Shown here piece after piece: positions 14,314-21,434 of a DNA stretch of 21,434 bases. Numbering within the stretch: position 1 is the stretch's first letter; every line of letters begins with the position of its first letter. A program made the position numbers and the translations under genes. The notes under the pieces were generated by a model. It was not told where the DNA came from, made no database searches, and saw only the letters and a list, made by a program, of their open reading frames with translations. The stretch comes from an uncultured Clostridia bacterium (GTDB lineage Bacteria > Bacillota > Clostridia > Christensenellales > Aristaeellaceae): positions 1 to 21,434 of the forward strand of contig CAKULG010000033.1 of assembly GCA_934667105.1 (NCBI GenBank), given 5' to 3'.

Positions 14314-16185
14314 ATGATTAATTTTTATTCGGATGAAAAATGTTTTCTATTGCAAACTACTCAAAGTTCCTATTGTATTCGATTGACGGGAAACGGAAAC
14401 GTTATGGGCGCTTACTGGGGAGCGAAGATTGACGACGTTCGGGGCGTGCCGGATATGCAAACCTATGAAAATTGCTTTTCCTGCATGCCCAGCGGAATTT
14501 CCTTTGGCGAATATGAAGGAGAAGGGAACAATCGAAACGTGTTGCCCGCCCTTCAGGCCACCTTTGCGGATGGAACGCGGAACGTTTCTTTGGTATATTG
14601 CGGTCATCAGATTAAAGGAGATACGCTGCGCATTGATATGCGGGACACGGAAAAGGGGCTGCGGGCATCGCTTTTCTATCTTGTTCATGCGCAATGGGAT
14701 GTGATCGATCGATATACGATAATTACAAATGAATCGTCCGAAAAAGTGATACTGGGAAAGGCGGCCTCCGCTTGCTGGCATCTGCCCATGCGTTCTCATT
14801 ATCGGCTTACGCATTTGAGCGGCGATTGGACGATGGAATTCGGTATAAGTCGCCAGGAGATTCTTCCTGGCCGGTATTTGCTGGAAACGCGAAACGGCTT
14901 ATCCGGCCCCAAGGCCGCGCCGATGTTCATGATTGATCGGGATAGCCGCGCCAGCGAGGAATGCGGCGAGGTATATTTCGGCACGCTGCACTATGCCGGA
15001 AATTTTCGCATGATCGTAAGCAAGGATCCTTATGGATGGGTAGAAATTATGGGCGGCGTGCAGGAGGACGATTTTTCCTGGCCGCTGAACCCGGGCGAAA
15101 GTTTCCAGACTCCGGTATTTTCTGGGGGATACACGCTGGAAGGATTTGGTGGAGCCAGCCGACGGCTGCATGACGAACTGCGCGAATGGGTAATGCCCGA
15201 GACAGAGCGCAATCGCCTGATGCCGGTGCTCCTGAACTCCTACGCTATGTACGGCAATAAGATTAACGAAGAAAACGTGCTGGGGCTGATTCGAAAGGCG
15301 TCTGGCCTAGGCGTTGAGTTGCTGGTGATTGATGCGGGCTGGCACGGAGAGGGAGAAGACCATTTATGCGGCTTGGGGGATTGGACCGTCAACCTGGAAC
15401 GTTTCCCGCAGGGGTTGCACCGTATTCGAGAGGAAGCGCAGAAATACCACATGCAGTTCGGCTTATGGATGGAGCCGGAGGCGGTTTCCTGCCGCAGTCG
15501 TCTTTATAAGGAGCATCCTGATTGGATGCTTGGTTATCCCGGCAGAAAGCAGAAATGGGACGGACGCGTTATGCTGAATTTGGGGCTTCCCGAGGTACGA
15601 GATTACTTGATCGGCATAATTAACAGCCTGATCGAGGAATATGGCGTATCGTACTTCAAAATGGATATGAATCGCAGCGTCATTCAGGAATTTTATAGCG
15701 TCGGCCAACCGGCGGATCAACAGCAAACCTGGGCCGTCCGCTATGCCCAGAACCTATGCGAAATTTATCGGGCGGTGAAGAAAAAGCATCCGGAGGTTTT
15801 GATTGAAAACTGCGCCTCTGGCGGCAGACGAGTAGATTTCGCCATGGCGGAGTTTTCGGGCCGCATCAATCGGAGCGATAATCAGGATCCTGTGGATGAA
15901 TTGAAGCTGCACGAAGGGTTTTCCATGTTTATGCTGCCGAAATTCGCCGGGGGTGCTACGGCCGCCTATCCCAAGTATGTATTCCTGGATGAGGAGGTCG
16001 CTCTGGAGGCGGCCGATCTGTACACCGTGCTGCAAAACTATATGCAGGCGGAAACGGCCAAGTTTGTAACTGGCTTGCGTTCGCTGGAGGAGTTCCCGCA
16101 GTATCTGAAGGAACTGGACGCTATGGGGCTGCAGGAATACCTGGGCTATTACGCGGATTACTATGCAAAGTACGCCCAGAATTAA
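14314..16185 (+). CDS. GH36 alpha-galactosidase
   Basis: A 623-residue retaining alpha-galactosidase of the classical GH36 type, expected to remove terminal alpha-galactose from melibiose- or raffinose-type sugars in the cytosol (no signal peptide). An N-terminal beta domain (to about 295) precedes the barrel. Motifs: LLVIDAGWHG (336-345), FGLWMEPEAVS (382-392), YFKMDMNR (447-454) with nucleophile Asp451, LIENCASGGRRVD (496-508) and INRSDNQDP (518-526) with acid/base Asp522. The usual WTSDN is NRSDN here. It is about 100 residues shorter than the common 720-residue enzymes, mainly at the C-terminus. The ATG at 14314 follows GGGAGG by 11 bases. Base composition and codon use are visibly more relaxed (less G/C at third positions) than in neighbouring genes, a sign of different origin. 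The gene behind it is a truncated regulator. Confidence 0.9.
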   Translation: MINFYSDEKCFLLQTTQSSYCIRLTGNGNVMGAYWGAKIDDVRGVPDMQTYENCFSCMPSGISFGEYEGEGNNRNVLPALQATFADGTRNVSLVYCGHQIKGDTLRIDMRDTEKGLRASLFYLVHAQWDVIDRYTIITNESSEKVILGKAASACWHLPMRSHYRLTHLSGDWTMEFGISRQEILPGRYLLETRNGLSGPKAAPMFMIDRDSRASEECGEVYFGTLHYAGNFRMIVSKDPYGWVEIMGGVQEDDFSWPLNPGESFQTPVFSGGYTLEGFGGASRRLHDELREWVMPETERNRLMPVLLNSYAMYGNKINEENVLGLIRKASGLGVELLVIDAGWHGEGEDHLCGLGDWTVNLERFPQGLHRIREEAQKYHMQFGLWMEPEAVSCRSRLYKEHPDWMLGYPGRKQKWDGRVMLNLGLPEVRDYLIGIINSLIEEYGVSYFKMDMNRSVIQEFYSVGQPADQQQTWAVRYAQNLCEIYRAVKKKHPEVLIENCASGGRRVDFAMAEFSGRINRSDNQDPVDELKLHEGFSMFMLPKFAGGATAAYPKYVFLDEEVALEAADLYTVLQNYMQAETAKFVTGLRSLEEFPQYLKELDAMGLQEYLGYYADYYAKYAQN

Positions 16186-16201
16186 GCGCGAATAATCCGG
16201 G

Positions 16202-16230
16202 AGAGCAAGGTGGAAACGCCTTGCTCTTTC
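16202..16230 (+). terminator. hairpin after the alpha-galactosidase gene
   Basis: A perfect 9-bp stem AGAGCAAGG (16202-16210) with CCTTGCTCT (16219-16227), followed by only a short T-run. It may end or attenuate transcription into the next gene. Confidence 0.55.
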
Positions 16231-16257
16231 GGCGCTTTCGACAAAGGAGAAGCACCC

Positions 16258-16722
16258 ATGGGAAAAGAAACCGGATTTGGAAAAGGGAAAACCCTTTGGC
16301 ACTACATTCTATCCAATGTCGGCCTTGTGGCGCTTTGCAGCACGCTGCTGTTTACCGTCATGAGCTTCTCTTTTATCCGCTCCATGGAGCGGACGGAGCG
16401 TGAACAGCAGTTGCTGAAAATGCAGTTGGCCGTGGAGGACGTGCAAAAACAATTTGAACTTCTGCAATATATCAGCATTCAAATTGGAAACAACGTTATC
16501 TATCATCCCGCCTTTTATGTAAATAATTCTTACTATCAACTCAACATGATTCGAGATTTGGAAAAATACAGCGGGTATTCCAATATTTCAAATCAGTACT
16601 TCTTTTTCTATCAGGACGATTCCTGGGCTTATCGCAGCACGGAAAAAATATATTTGAGCGCAGCGCTGAGGGCCGCGGGCGTGCAGAACATTCAAAAAGC
16701 GGAGGCCGCGTTGAGCGACTAA
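16258..16722 (+). pseudogene. truncated membrane sensor / AraC-type regulator, N-terminal part only
   Basis: A 154-residue product starting MGKETGFGKGK, with one transmembrane segment (about 13-40, WHYILSNVGLVALCSTLLFTV), followed by a predicted extracellular part (IRSMERTEREQQLLKMQLAVEDVQKQFELLQYIS, then NNVIYHPAFYVNNSYYQLNMIRDLEKYSG). This matches the N-terminus of the large membrane-anchored AraC-type regulators (around 700-770 residues) that sit next to sugar genes in Firmicutes. The second membrane helix and the DNA-binding domain are missing; the frame ends after ...AEAALSD and a convergent gene begins 66 bases further on. It is probably a remnant left by a deletion or insertion. The ATG at 16258 has AAAGGAG 8 bases upstream, so it may still be translated. 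A functional short protein cannot be excluded. Confidence 0.7.
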
Positions 16723-16729
16723 AGGCGTT

Positions 16730-16759
16730 AAAATGCCGCTCCCTGCGGAAGGAAGCGGC
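16730..16759 (-). terminator. terminator of the AraC/GyrI-like regulator gene
   Basis: On the minus strand GCCGCTTCC (16759-16751), a 7-base loop, GGGAGCGGC (16743-16735; one G-U pair), then ATTTTAA. The stem is good and the T-run short. Confidence 0.55.
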
Positions 16760-16787
16760 CTGCGGAGGTTGGGGGCGCTCCGCTTCA

Positions 16788-17645
16788 TTATTTCTTTTTC
16801 ACCGGGATCCAGATTTCGCAATAGTAATTTTCGTCCATCGTTCCTTTGGCGTATTTCCGCGGATCGTCGTAGTATTCCACGCAATAGCCCGCCGCGAACT
16901 CGTATTCCTGCATGGCGGGCAGCCACTCGGTGAAAATCTTTGTGTTCACATCCTGAAGCGCGTTGGGCAGGGCCCCCTTGCAGGGGAACACCGCCCAGGT
17001 GAAGGCCGGAACGGCGCGCACCGCAAAGCCCTCGGGGGCCTGCGTATCCGGGGCGCAGGAATCGGCGATGAGATACTCAAAATTTTCCCGGCCCTTCGCC
17101 AGATCGATGTTAATGCCGTAGGTTCCCATCACCGTAGCTCCCTTTCCGGCGGCGTAATGCTCCTGCCAGAACTTGGGCACAGCTTCCTTCGCGCCTTCAT
17201 AGGGAAAGGTTCTCGCGTTGCCCAGCACGGTGAACGCTTCCTTGTCTTCGATTTTGTAATCCATAATGTAGCCTCCCTCAAGTGAAAATTTAATTTTCAG
17301 CGGCGCAAAGGTTTTGAGCATGCAGCCCTTCTGACGGGCCGAGGAGGGAGTAACGCCGTGAAACCGCGTAAACGCCTTGGTAAAGCTATCCGGCGAATCA
17401 TAGCCGTATTTCAGTGCCAGATCGATCACCTTCGCATCCGTGGCCGCCAATTCGCTTCCCGCCAGGGCAAGCCTGCGGTTGCGAATATATTCCGAAACCG
17501 TAAACCCGCAAAGCATGGCGAAGCCCTTCTGAAAATAGAAGGGCGAAACGTTCACAGCCCGGGCGATTTCCTCCACGGTCAGCGGCTCGGCGATATGCGC
17601 TTCCATATACTGAATAGAACTGCCGATCAGCGCCATCCATTCCAT
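16788..17645 (-). CDS. AraC-family regulator with GyrI-like effector-binding domain
   Basis: A 285-residue regulator. Residues about 6-105 are an AraC-type DNA-binding domain (PLTVEEIARAVNVSPFYFQKGF and ALKYGYDSPDSFTKAFTRFHG), placed at the N-terminus as in the Rob/SoxS-like group. Residues about 125-285 resemble the GyrI-like small-molecule binding domain (YKIEDKEAFTVLGNARTF, FAVRAVPAFTWAVFPCKG, ending CEIWIPVKK). Such proteins often sense drugs or other amphipathic molecules and control efflux pumps. The ATG at 17645 has AAAGGAGG 8 bases upstream. It lies directly behind an ABC exporter operon on the same strand, and has its own extended -10 (TGCTATACT, minus strand, 17686-17678), so control of that operon is plausible. 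Confidence 0.9.
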   Translation of the reverse strand: MEWMALIGSSIQYMEAHIAEPLTVEEIARAVNVSPFYFQKGFAMLCGFTVSEYIRNRRLALAGSELAATDAKVIDLALKYGYDSPDSFTKAFTRFHGVTPSSARQKGCMLKTFAPLKIKFSLEGGYIMDYKIEDKEAFTVLGNARTFPYEGAKEAVPKFWQEHYAAGKGATVMGTYGINIDLAKGRENFEYLIADSCAPDTQAPEGFAVRAVPAFTWAVFPCKGALPNALQDVNTKIFTEWLPAMQEYEFAAGYCVEYYDDPRKYAKGTMDENYYCEIWIPVKKK

Positions 17646-17677
17646 CTTCCCCGCCTCCTTTGTTTCGCTGCGTGGAT

Positions 17678-17686
17678 AGTATAGCA
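17678..17686 (-). promoter_or_regulatory. extended -10 promoter of the AraC/GyrI-like regulator
   Basis: On the minus strand TGC-TATACT (17686-17678), 33 bases before the ATG. No convincing -35 box is seen at the right distance. Confidence 0.6.
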
Positions 17687-17748
17687 CGGGGCGCGTTTCT
17701 TCGCCCGACATTGCTTGCTTTCTTTTGTCCTTCACTCAAGGGATGCAA

Positions 17749-18651
17749 TCAGCCGTTTTTCCGGGCGGCCAGATGGTTCATCAGCAGATACGCCGCCATC
17801 AACAGCAGAATGCTGCCGCACAAAACGGCGTACATCGCGCCGGTATGCACCCGCGCGCCATAGAAATACAAATTGCAATCCACGCTGTCCCCAATAGCGT
17901 CCATCACCGCGTCCGGAAAGCCCAGGGCGCGCATTTGGGCGAATACGCCCCGCAGCGCATGATTGCGCAGCAGGCCGGTGCCATAGGTGCCGGGCAGGAA
18001 GGAGAACGCCCTTTGCAGGCCGGGGCCGAAGCTGGAAATCGGCATATACGCGCCGCAGACAAAGCCGTACCCCGCGCTGACAACAGTGCCCACGGCGGAG
18101 GCCTGACCGTCGGTGGTCAGAAAAAAATTCACGCAGGAGGAAAGCGCCGTGCCAAATGCGGCCAGCAGCAAAATATCCAACGCAAGCAGCGCCACATCCA
18201 CCGCCGAAAGATACCAGCCCGTGACCGCCAGATAGGAAAGGCACGCCGCCAGCCCGGTAAAGCCGACGACGAGGGTGGATAGAAGCGCGGCCAGGCAATA
18301 GCCCAGCCCCAGCACGCCCGGGCGCACCGGCGCGATGGTCAGGTCATGGCGCGCCCCGCTGGATTTATCCCGAATCATCAGCAGATTGGAGCAGAAGGCC
18401 ACCGTCACGCAAATGACCGCCAGCAGCGAGGAAGCCAATTGGCCTCCCACGCAGCCGTTCAGCACCCCCTCCGGAACGCTGGCTCCCGCCGCCGCCAGGG
18501 CGGAGCGGAAGGAATCGTCGTATACCTTTTTGAGGAAGGTGACGTACAGCACCAGCAAAATCACCGGCGTAATCATGGAAGAAAAAAACATTCCCTTATC
18601 TTTAAAATACAGCTTCGTATTGCGCTTTATCAGCGTCCAAAGTCCCGTCAT
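17749..18651 (-). CDS. ABC-2 type transporter permease
   Basis: A 300-residue integral membrane protein with about six hydrophobic helices: MITPVILLVLYVTF near the N-terminus, QLASSLLAVICVTVAF, GYCLAALLSTLVVGFTGLAA, VALLALDILLLAAFGTAL, VGTVVSAGYGFVCGAYMPIS and AMYAVLCGSILLLMAAYLLM. The GAYMPISSFGPGLQRAFSFLPGTY segment is typical of ABC-2 exporters. Together with the ATPase encoded upstream it should form an exporter for a drug, lipid or other small molecule. The ATG at 18651 has AAAGGAG 8 bases upstream. The gap to the ATPase gene is 33 bases, so they form one operon. Confidence 0.92.
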   Translation of the reverse strand: MTGLWTLIKRNTKLYFKDKGMFFSSMITPVILLVLYVTFLKKVYDDSFRSALAAAGASVPEGVLNGCVGGQLASSLLAVICVTVAFCSNLLMIRDKSSGARHDLTIAPVRPGVLGLGYCLAALLSTLVVGFTGLAACLSYLAVTGWYLSAVDVALLALDILLLAAFGTALSSCVNFFLTTDGQASAVGTVVSAGYGFVCGAYMPISSFGPGLQRAFSFLPGTYGTGLLRNHALRGVFAQMRALGFPDAVMDAIGDSVDCNLYFYGARVHTGAMYAVLCGSILLLMAAYLLMNHLAARKNG

Positions 18652-18684
18652 CGCTTTATCTCCTTTCCACGCCCGGGCGGCCCG

Positions 18685-19599
18685 TTATTGTTCCGGCGTT
18701 TCCGCCAGCGTTTTGCCCGTGACGGCGAGGAACACATCGTCCATTTTTCCTTTGGTGATTTCGTAATCCCGGAAGATTTCGGGATAGCGCAAAATCAGGG
18801 CCGTGGCCGCCTGGGTGTCCGGCACGGCGATACGGAAGGCGTCCCGAAGAGGGGTATAAGGCCGCTCCAGCCGCCGGGCCTCCTCCTCCGTCGCGCCGTA
18901 GAGCGTGATGAAATCGCCGGTGTAGGCGTTTTTCAGCGCCAGGGGCGTGCCCTCGGCCGCAATGCTTCCGTGATCCAGAATCACCACATAATCCGCGTCC
19001 GCCGCTTCCTCCATATAGTGGGTGGTGAGGAACACGGTAAGCCCCTGCTCTCGGCGCAGCGCGCCCACCACGCGCCAAAGCAGCCGCCGGGTTTGAGGAT
19101 CCAGGCCGGTGGTGGGCTCGTCCAGAATCAGGATTTGGGGGCTGTGCAGCAGCGCCCGGGCAATATCGATGCGCCGCCGCTGGCCGCCGGACAGCTTGCC
19201 CACCGGGCGGCGCAGCAGCCCTTCTAAATCCAGCAGCGCGGTCAGCTCCTTCAGCCGCTTCTGAAAGGCCGCGCCGTGTATGCCGTACAGCGCCGCCCGG
19301 CTTTCCAGGTTGTCCCGGACGGATAATTCCTTATCCAGCACCGAATTTTGAAATACCACGCCCAGGCTGCGCTTCACCGTGTCCGGCTCCTTATCCAAGT
19401 TCGCCCCGCAGATTTCCACCGTGCCGCCGTCCTTTTTCAATTGGCCGCAGAGGATGTTGATGGTCGTGGATTTTCCCGCGCCGTTTACCCCCAGAAAAGC
19501 GAAAAGCTCTCCCTGCCGCACATGAAAGCTCAAATCGTTCACCGCGTGAATTTCGCCGAAGCGCTTTTGCAATCGTTCAATCCGTATCATATCCGCCAT
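18685..19599 (-). CDS. ABC transporter ATP-binding protein (ABC-2 exporter)
   Basis: A 304-residue ATPase that powers the exporter. Walker A is GVNGAGKST (37-45), the Q-loop is VVFQNS (81-86), the signature is KLSGGQRRRID (135-145), Walker B is ILILDEPTTGLD (156-167) and the switch histidine follows in FLTTHYMEEAADAD. The C-terminal 80 residues form the extra domain common to DrrA/Nod-type exporter ATPases (TGDFITLYGATEEEA and the closing KGKMDDVFLAVTGK). The ATG at 19599 has AAAGGAG 7 bases upstream; it starts 14 bases after the amidohydrolase stop, indicating co-transcription. Confidence 0.95.
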   Translation of the reverse strand: MADMIRIERLQKRFGEIHAVNDLSFHVRQGELFAFLGVNGAGKSTTINILCGQLKKDGGTVEICGANLDKEPDTVKRSLGVVFQNSVLDKELSVRDNLESRAALYGIHGAAFQKRLKELTALLDLEGLLRRPVGKLSGGQRRRIDIARALLHSPQILILDEPTTGLDPQTRRLLWRVVGALRREQGLTVFLTTHYMEEAADADYVVILDHGSIAAEGTPLALKNAYTGDFITLYGATEEEARRLERPYTPLRDAFRIAVPDTQAATALILRYPEIFRDYEITKGKMDDVFLAVTGKTLAETPEQ

Positions 19600-19613
19600 G
19601 GAAATTTCTCCTT

Positions 19614-21221
19614 TCAGCCCCGGCCCTTTGCCCGCAGGGCGCGGCCGCTGGCGCGCAGGGCGCTTTCATTCAGGGCCCCGTCCTCCAGCGCCGGAACGCC
19701 GTTGATAAACACCCGCTCAATCCCAAAGGAGCGGCCGCAATCCTCCCGGCCCTGGCGCAGCGTCTCCTCGTTAAAGACGGTAAGATCAGCGTAGTATCCC
19801 GCCCGCACATAGCCGCGATCCGGAATGGAGAAACGGTCGGCCACCGCGCCGGTCATTTTCCGGATGGTGCGCGGCAGGGTATCGCCCGTGCCGTTCAGGG
19901 CGTATTTCAGGAATTTGGGGAAGCAATCGTAAATGGCGGGATTCTGCACGCCGTGAGGCTCCACCCAGGCGTCCGTCATATACAGGCAGTAATCATCCCG
20001 GGATAGATCGCTCACAATTTCGGGCGTGCTGTAGGGCCCCATATTCACGCGGCCCTTGAAATCGCTCATTTCGCACAGATCCAGATATGCGTCGATGCAT
20101 TGCTTGCCCATTTCCCGGGCGATCTGCGCCACGGTTTTTCCCTCATAGCGTTCGTTGCCCGGCCCCGCATAGGCGATGGTAATATCCTTCCAATCAAAGC
20201 CCAGCAGCGCGATGGTCACCCGCACCAGCAGGGAAAAGCGCAGCTTGTTTTTCGGGCGGCGCTTTTCCGCCGGGCTGAGCGCCTGATACCAGGCGGGCAT
20301 CACCACCGTGATGACCGACACCCCCAGCAGCTCGCTGTAAATATCGAATTGCGCGTCCACCCCCGCCCGGCGCATCGCATAAAGAATCTGCTTTAATTCA
20401 TCCTTACAGCGAAAGGAACGCCTGCCCACGAAAATCGCATGGGAATATTGCAGCTTCATATGCGTGCCGCGGCTGATTTCCGCCAATTCATCCAGCGCCC
20501 GCAGCAAATGCGGCCGCCCCAACAGCGGATAGGCCATGGAAACGGCGCTGCACGCCCGGGGATGAACGGTCATGGGCAGATCGTATTTTTCCGCCAGCCG
20601 GGCCACCTTTTTCAGTTCCTCCACGGGAGCGTACAGCCCCGGCTCATACATCAGCCCCAGCGAAAGGCCGCACGCGCCCTCCCGCAGGCTTTGCTCCAGG
20701 CTGCCGAGCATGCGCGCTTCCTCATCCGGCGTAAGGGCGCGGCTTTCATTGCCGGATACTCCCGCCCGGGCGGAGCAATGGCCCGCCAGAATGGCGATAT
20801 TGCAGGGCATACGCCCGTCCACCGCCTCCAGCAGCGCCCCCGCCGAGGGATACGCCCCCGTCGAATCCGCCTGATAGCCAAACAGCCCGCCGCCAATTTT
20901 ATCCAAATGCTTTGTATCCTTTTCAAAGCCGACGGCCGAAAGGCCGCAATTGCCCGTGATAAAGGAGGTGATTCCCTGGCGGATAAAGGGCGCGAAATAG
21001 GGAAGCGGCTCTTTTTTTATGGCGAACCAATCGTTATGGGAATGCGCGTCAAAAAAGCCGGAGGAAACCGACAAGCCCCTCAGATCGATCTCCTGGGCGT
21101 CCTGGCAGGCGAGTCCCTCCCCCACTGCCTCGATGCGATCGCCGCAAATCAGAATATCCCCCTGAAACGCATCGCCGCCCGTGCCGTCGTAAATTCGCCC
21201 GTTTTTCAGCAAATACTTCAT
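19614..21221 (-). CDS. D-aminoacylase-like amidohydrolase
   Basis: A 535-residue metal-dependent amidohydrolase of the D-aminoacylase (N-acyl-D-amino-acid deacylase) group, which hydrolyses acylated D-amino acids, dipeptides or cyclic amides. Seen in sequence: the N-terminal beta sandwich opening LLKNGRIYDGTGG, the metal motif DAHSHND (58-64, His60 and His62), GITSFITGNCGLS (83-95) with the metal-bridging Cys92 of this group, MTVHPRACS (His220) and YSHAIFVGRRS (His261), and the closing PDRGYVRAGYYADLTVFNEETL. No signal peptide is present. The ATG at 21221 has GGAGG 7 bases upstream. It is the first gene of an operon with an ABC-2 exporter; the joint role is unknown, perhaps handling and exporting peptide-like molecules or detoxification. 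The promoter probably lies in the repeat at 21284-21434. Confidence 0.88.
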   Translation of the reverse strand: MKYLLKNGRIYDGTGGDAFQGDILICGDRIEAVGEGLACQDAQEIDLRGLSVSSGFFDAHSHNDWFAIKKEPLPYFAPFIRQGITSFITGNCGLSAVGFEKDTKHLDKIGGGLFGYQADSTGAYPSAGALLEAVDGRMPCNIAILAGHCSARAGVSGNESRALTPDEEARMLGSLEQSLREGACGLSLGLMYEPGLYAPVEELKKVARLAEKYDLPMTVHPRACSAVSMAYPLLGRPHLLRALDELAEISRGTHMKLQYSHAIFVGRRSFRCKDELKQILYAMRRAGVDAQFDIYSELLGVSVITVVMPAWYQALSPAEKRRPKNKLRFSLLVRVTIALLGFDWKDITIAYAGPGNERYEGKTVAQIAREMGKQCIDAYLDLCEMSDFKGRVNMGPYSTPEIVSDLSRDDYCLYMTDAWVEPHGVQNPAIYDCFPKFLKYALNGTGDTLPRTIRKMTGAVADRFSIPDRGYVRAGYYADLTVFNEETLRQGREDCGRSFGIERVFINGVPALEDGALNESALRASGRALRAKGRG

Positions 21222-21283
21222 TTGCGCCCCTCCATTTTGTATTCGGCTTTTTCCCTCGCGTAATTGCCGGCGTAATGCTTATA

Positions 21284-21434
21284 GCGACCCGAAAAATCAC
21301 TAAAGTGATTTTCCTAATCCATTATAGCATGATTGTCGCCGTGCGGTTTATGAATCGCCGCCCGGCGACCCGGAAAACCGCTAAAGCGATTTTCCTAATC
21401 ATTATAGCATGATTGTCGCCGTGCGGTTTATGAA
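21284..21434. repeat. tandem 81-bp promoter-bearing repeat
   Basis: Unit 1 is 21284-21364 and unit 2 starts at 21365 and is cut off by the window end (70 bases seen). The units are nearly identical. Each holds a TAAA-loop hairpin (AAAATCAC/GTGATTTT at 21293-21312 in unit 1; AAAACCGC/GCGATTTT in unit 2), the block ATTATAGCATGATTGTCGCC, and GCGGTTTATGAA. Unit 1 also shows its TCGCCG/CGGCGA arms, the latter running into unit 2. Read on the minus strand, each carries the extended -10 TGCTATAAT (21329-21321 and 21409-21401). A related copy without the TAAA hairpin lies upstream of smpB (942-987). Confidence 0.8.
21321..21329 (-). promoter_or_regulatory. extended -10 promoter of the amidohydrolase-ABC operon
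   Basis: On the minus strand TGC-TATAAT (21329-21321), predicted start near 21314, leader about 93 bases. A second identical -10 lies 80 bases upstream in the next repeat unit. The leader contains the repeat's TAAA-type hairpin, formed with a TTTA loop on this strand. No clear -35 box. Confidence 0.6.

Noticed and set aside
21284..21434. CRISPR array
   Set aside because: Only two head-to-tail 81-bp units are seen, without short repeats alternating with unique spacers and without cas genes.

Overview
This window looks like chromosomal DNA of a GC-rich member of the Firmicutes (Clostridia-like), probably an uncultured gut or other anaerobic carbohydrate fermenter. The signs are strong AGGAGG-type ribosome binding sites ahead of nearly every gene, sigma-A-like promoters with TGnTATAAT extended -10 boxes, a smpB-ssrA pair, a zinc-ribbon type L28, many AraC-family regulators with glycoside hydrolases, and a DUF362-ferredoxin protein. 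The lineage is inferred from these traits only.

Layout. (1) 70-901: tmRNA and SmpB (trans-translation), both on the minus strand, with smpB driven from a promoter inside a dispersed repeat. (2) 1034-5278: a PocR/AraC regulator divergent from a two-gene operon, a type I phosphomannose-isomerase-like protein translationally coupled to a GHL6-like glycoside hydrolase. (3) 5334-10964: a zinc-less-looking MDR dehydrogenase and a cupin/AraC regulator on the minus strand, divergent from a GH31 plus raffinose-synthase-like GH36 operon; the two divergent promoters share one -10 region. (4) 11132-12678: an operon of a DUF362/4Fe-4S protein and a small cupin. (5) 12915-13879: an Apt-like phosphoribosyltransferase and rpmB (L28), convergent. 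(6) 13990-16722: a lower-GC stretch with a classical GH36 alpha-galactosidase followed by only the N-terminal part of a membrane-bound AraC-type sensor, possibly acquired DNA. (7) 16788-21221: an AraC regulator with a GyrI-like effector domain, then an operon of a D-aminoacylase-like amidohydrolase and an ABC-2 exporter pair. (8) 21284-21434: a tandem 81-bp repeat that carries an outward-facing promoter.

The common theme is alpha-linked oligosaccharide breakdown (two GH36, one GH31, one GHL6-like enzyme), each unit with a local AraC-type regulator; no sugar importer lies in the window. The non-coding DNA is unusually informative: a promoter-bearing repeat found both upstream of smpB and, in tandem, upstream of the amidohydrolase operon, and a second inverted-repeat family with shared TGCGGGGG arms in two convergent intergenic gaps. 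No single previously undescribed multi-gene system can be demonstrated here; these two repeat families are the best candidates for something new.
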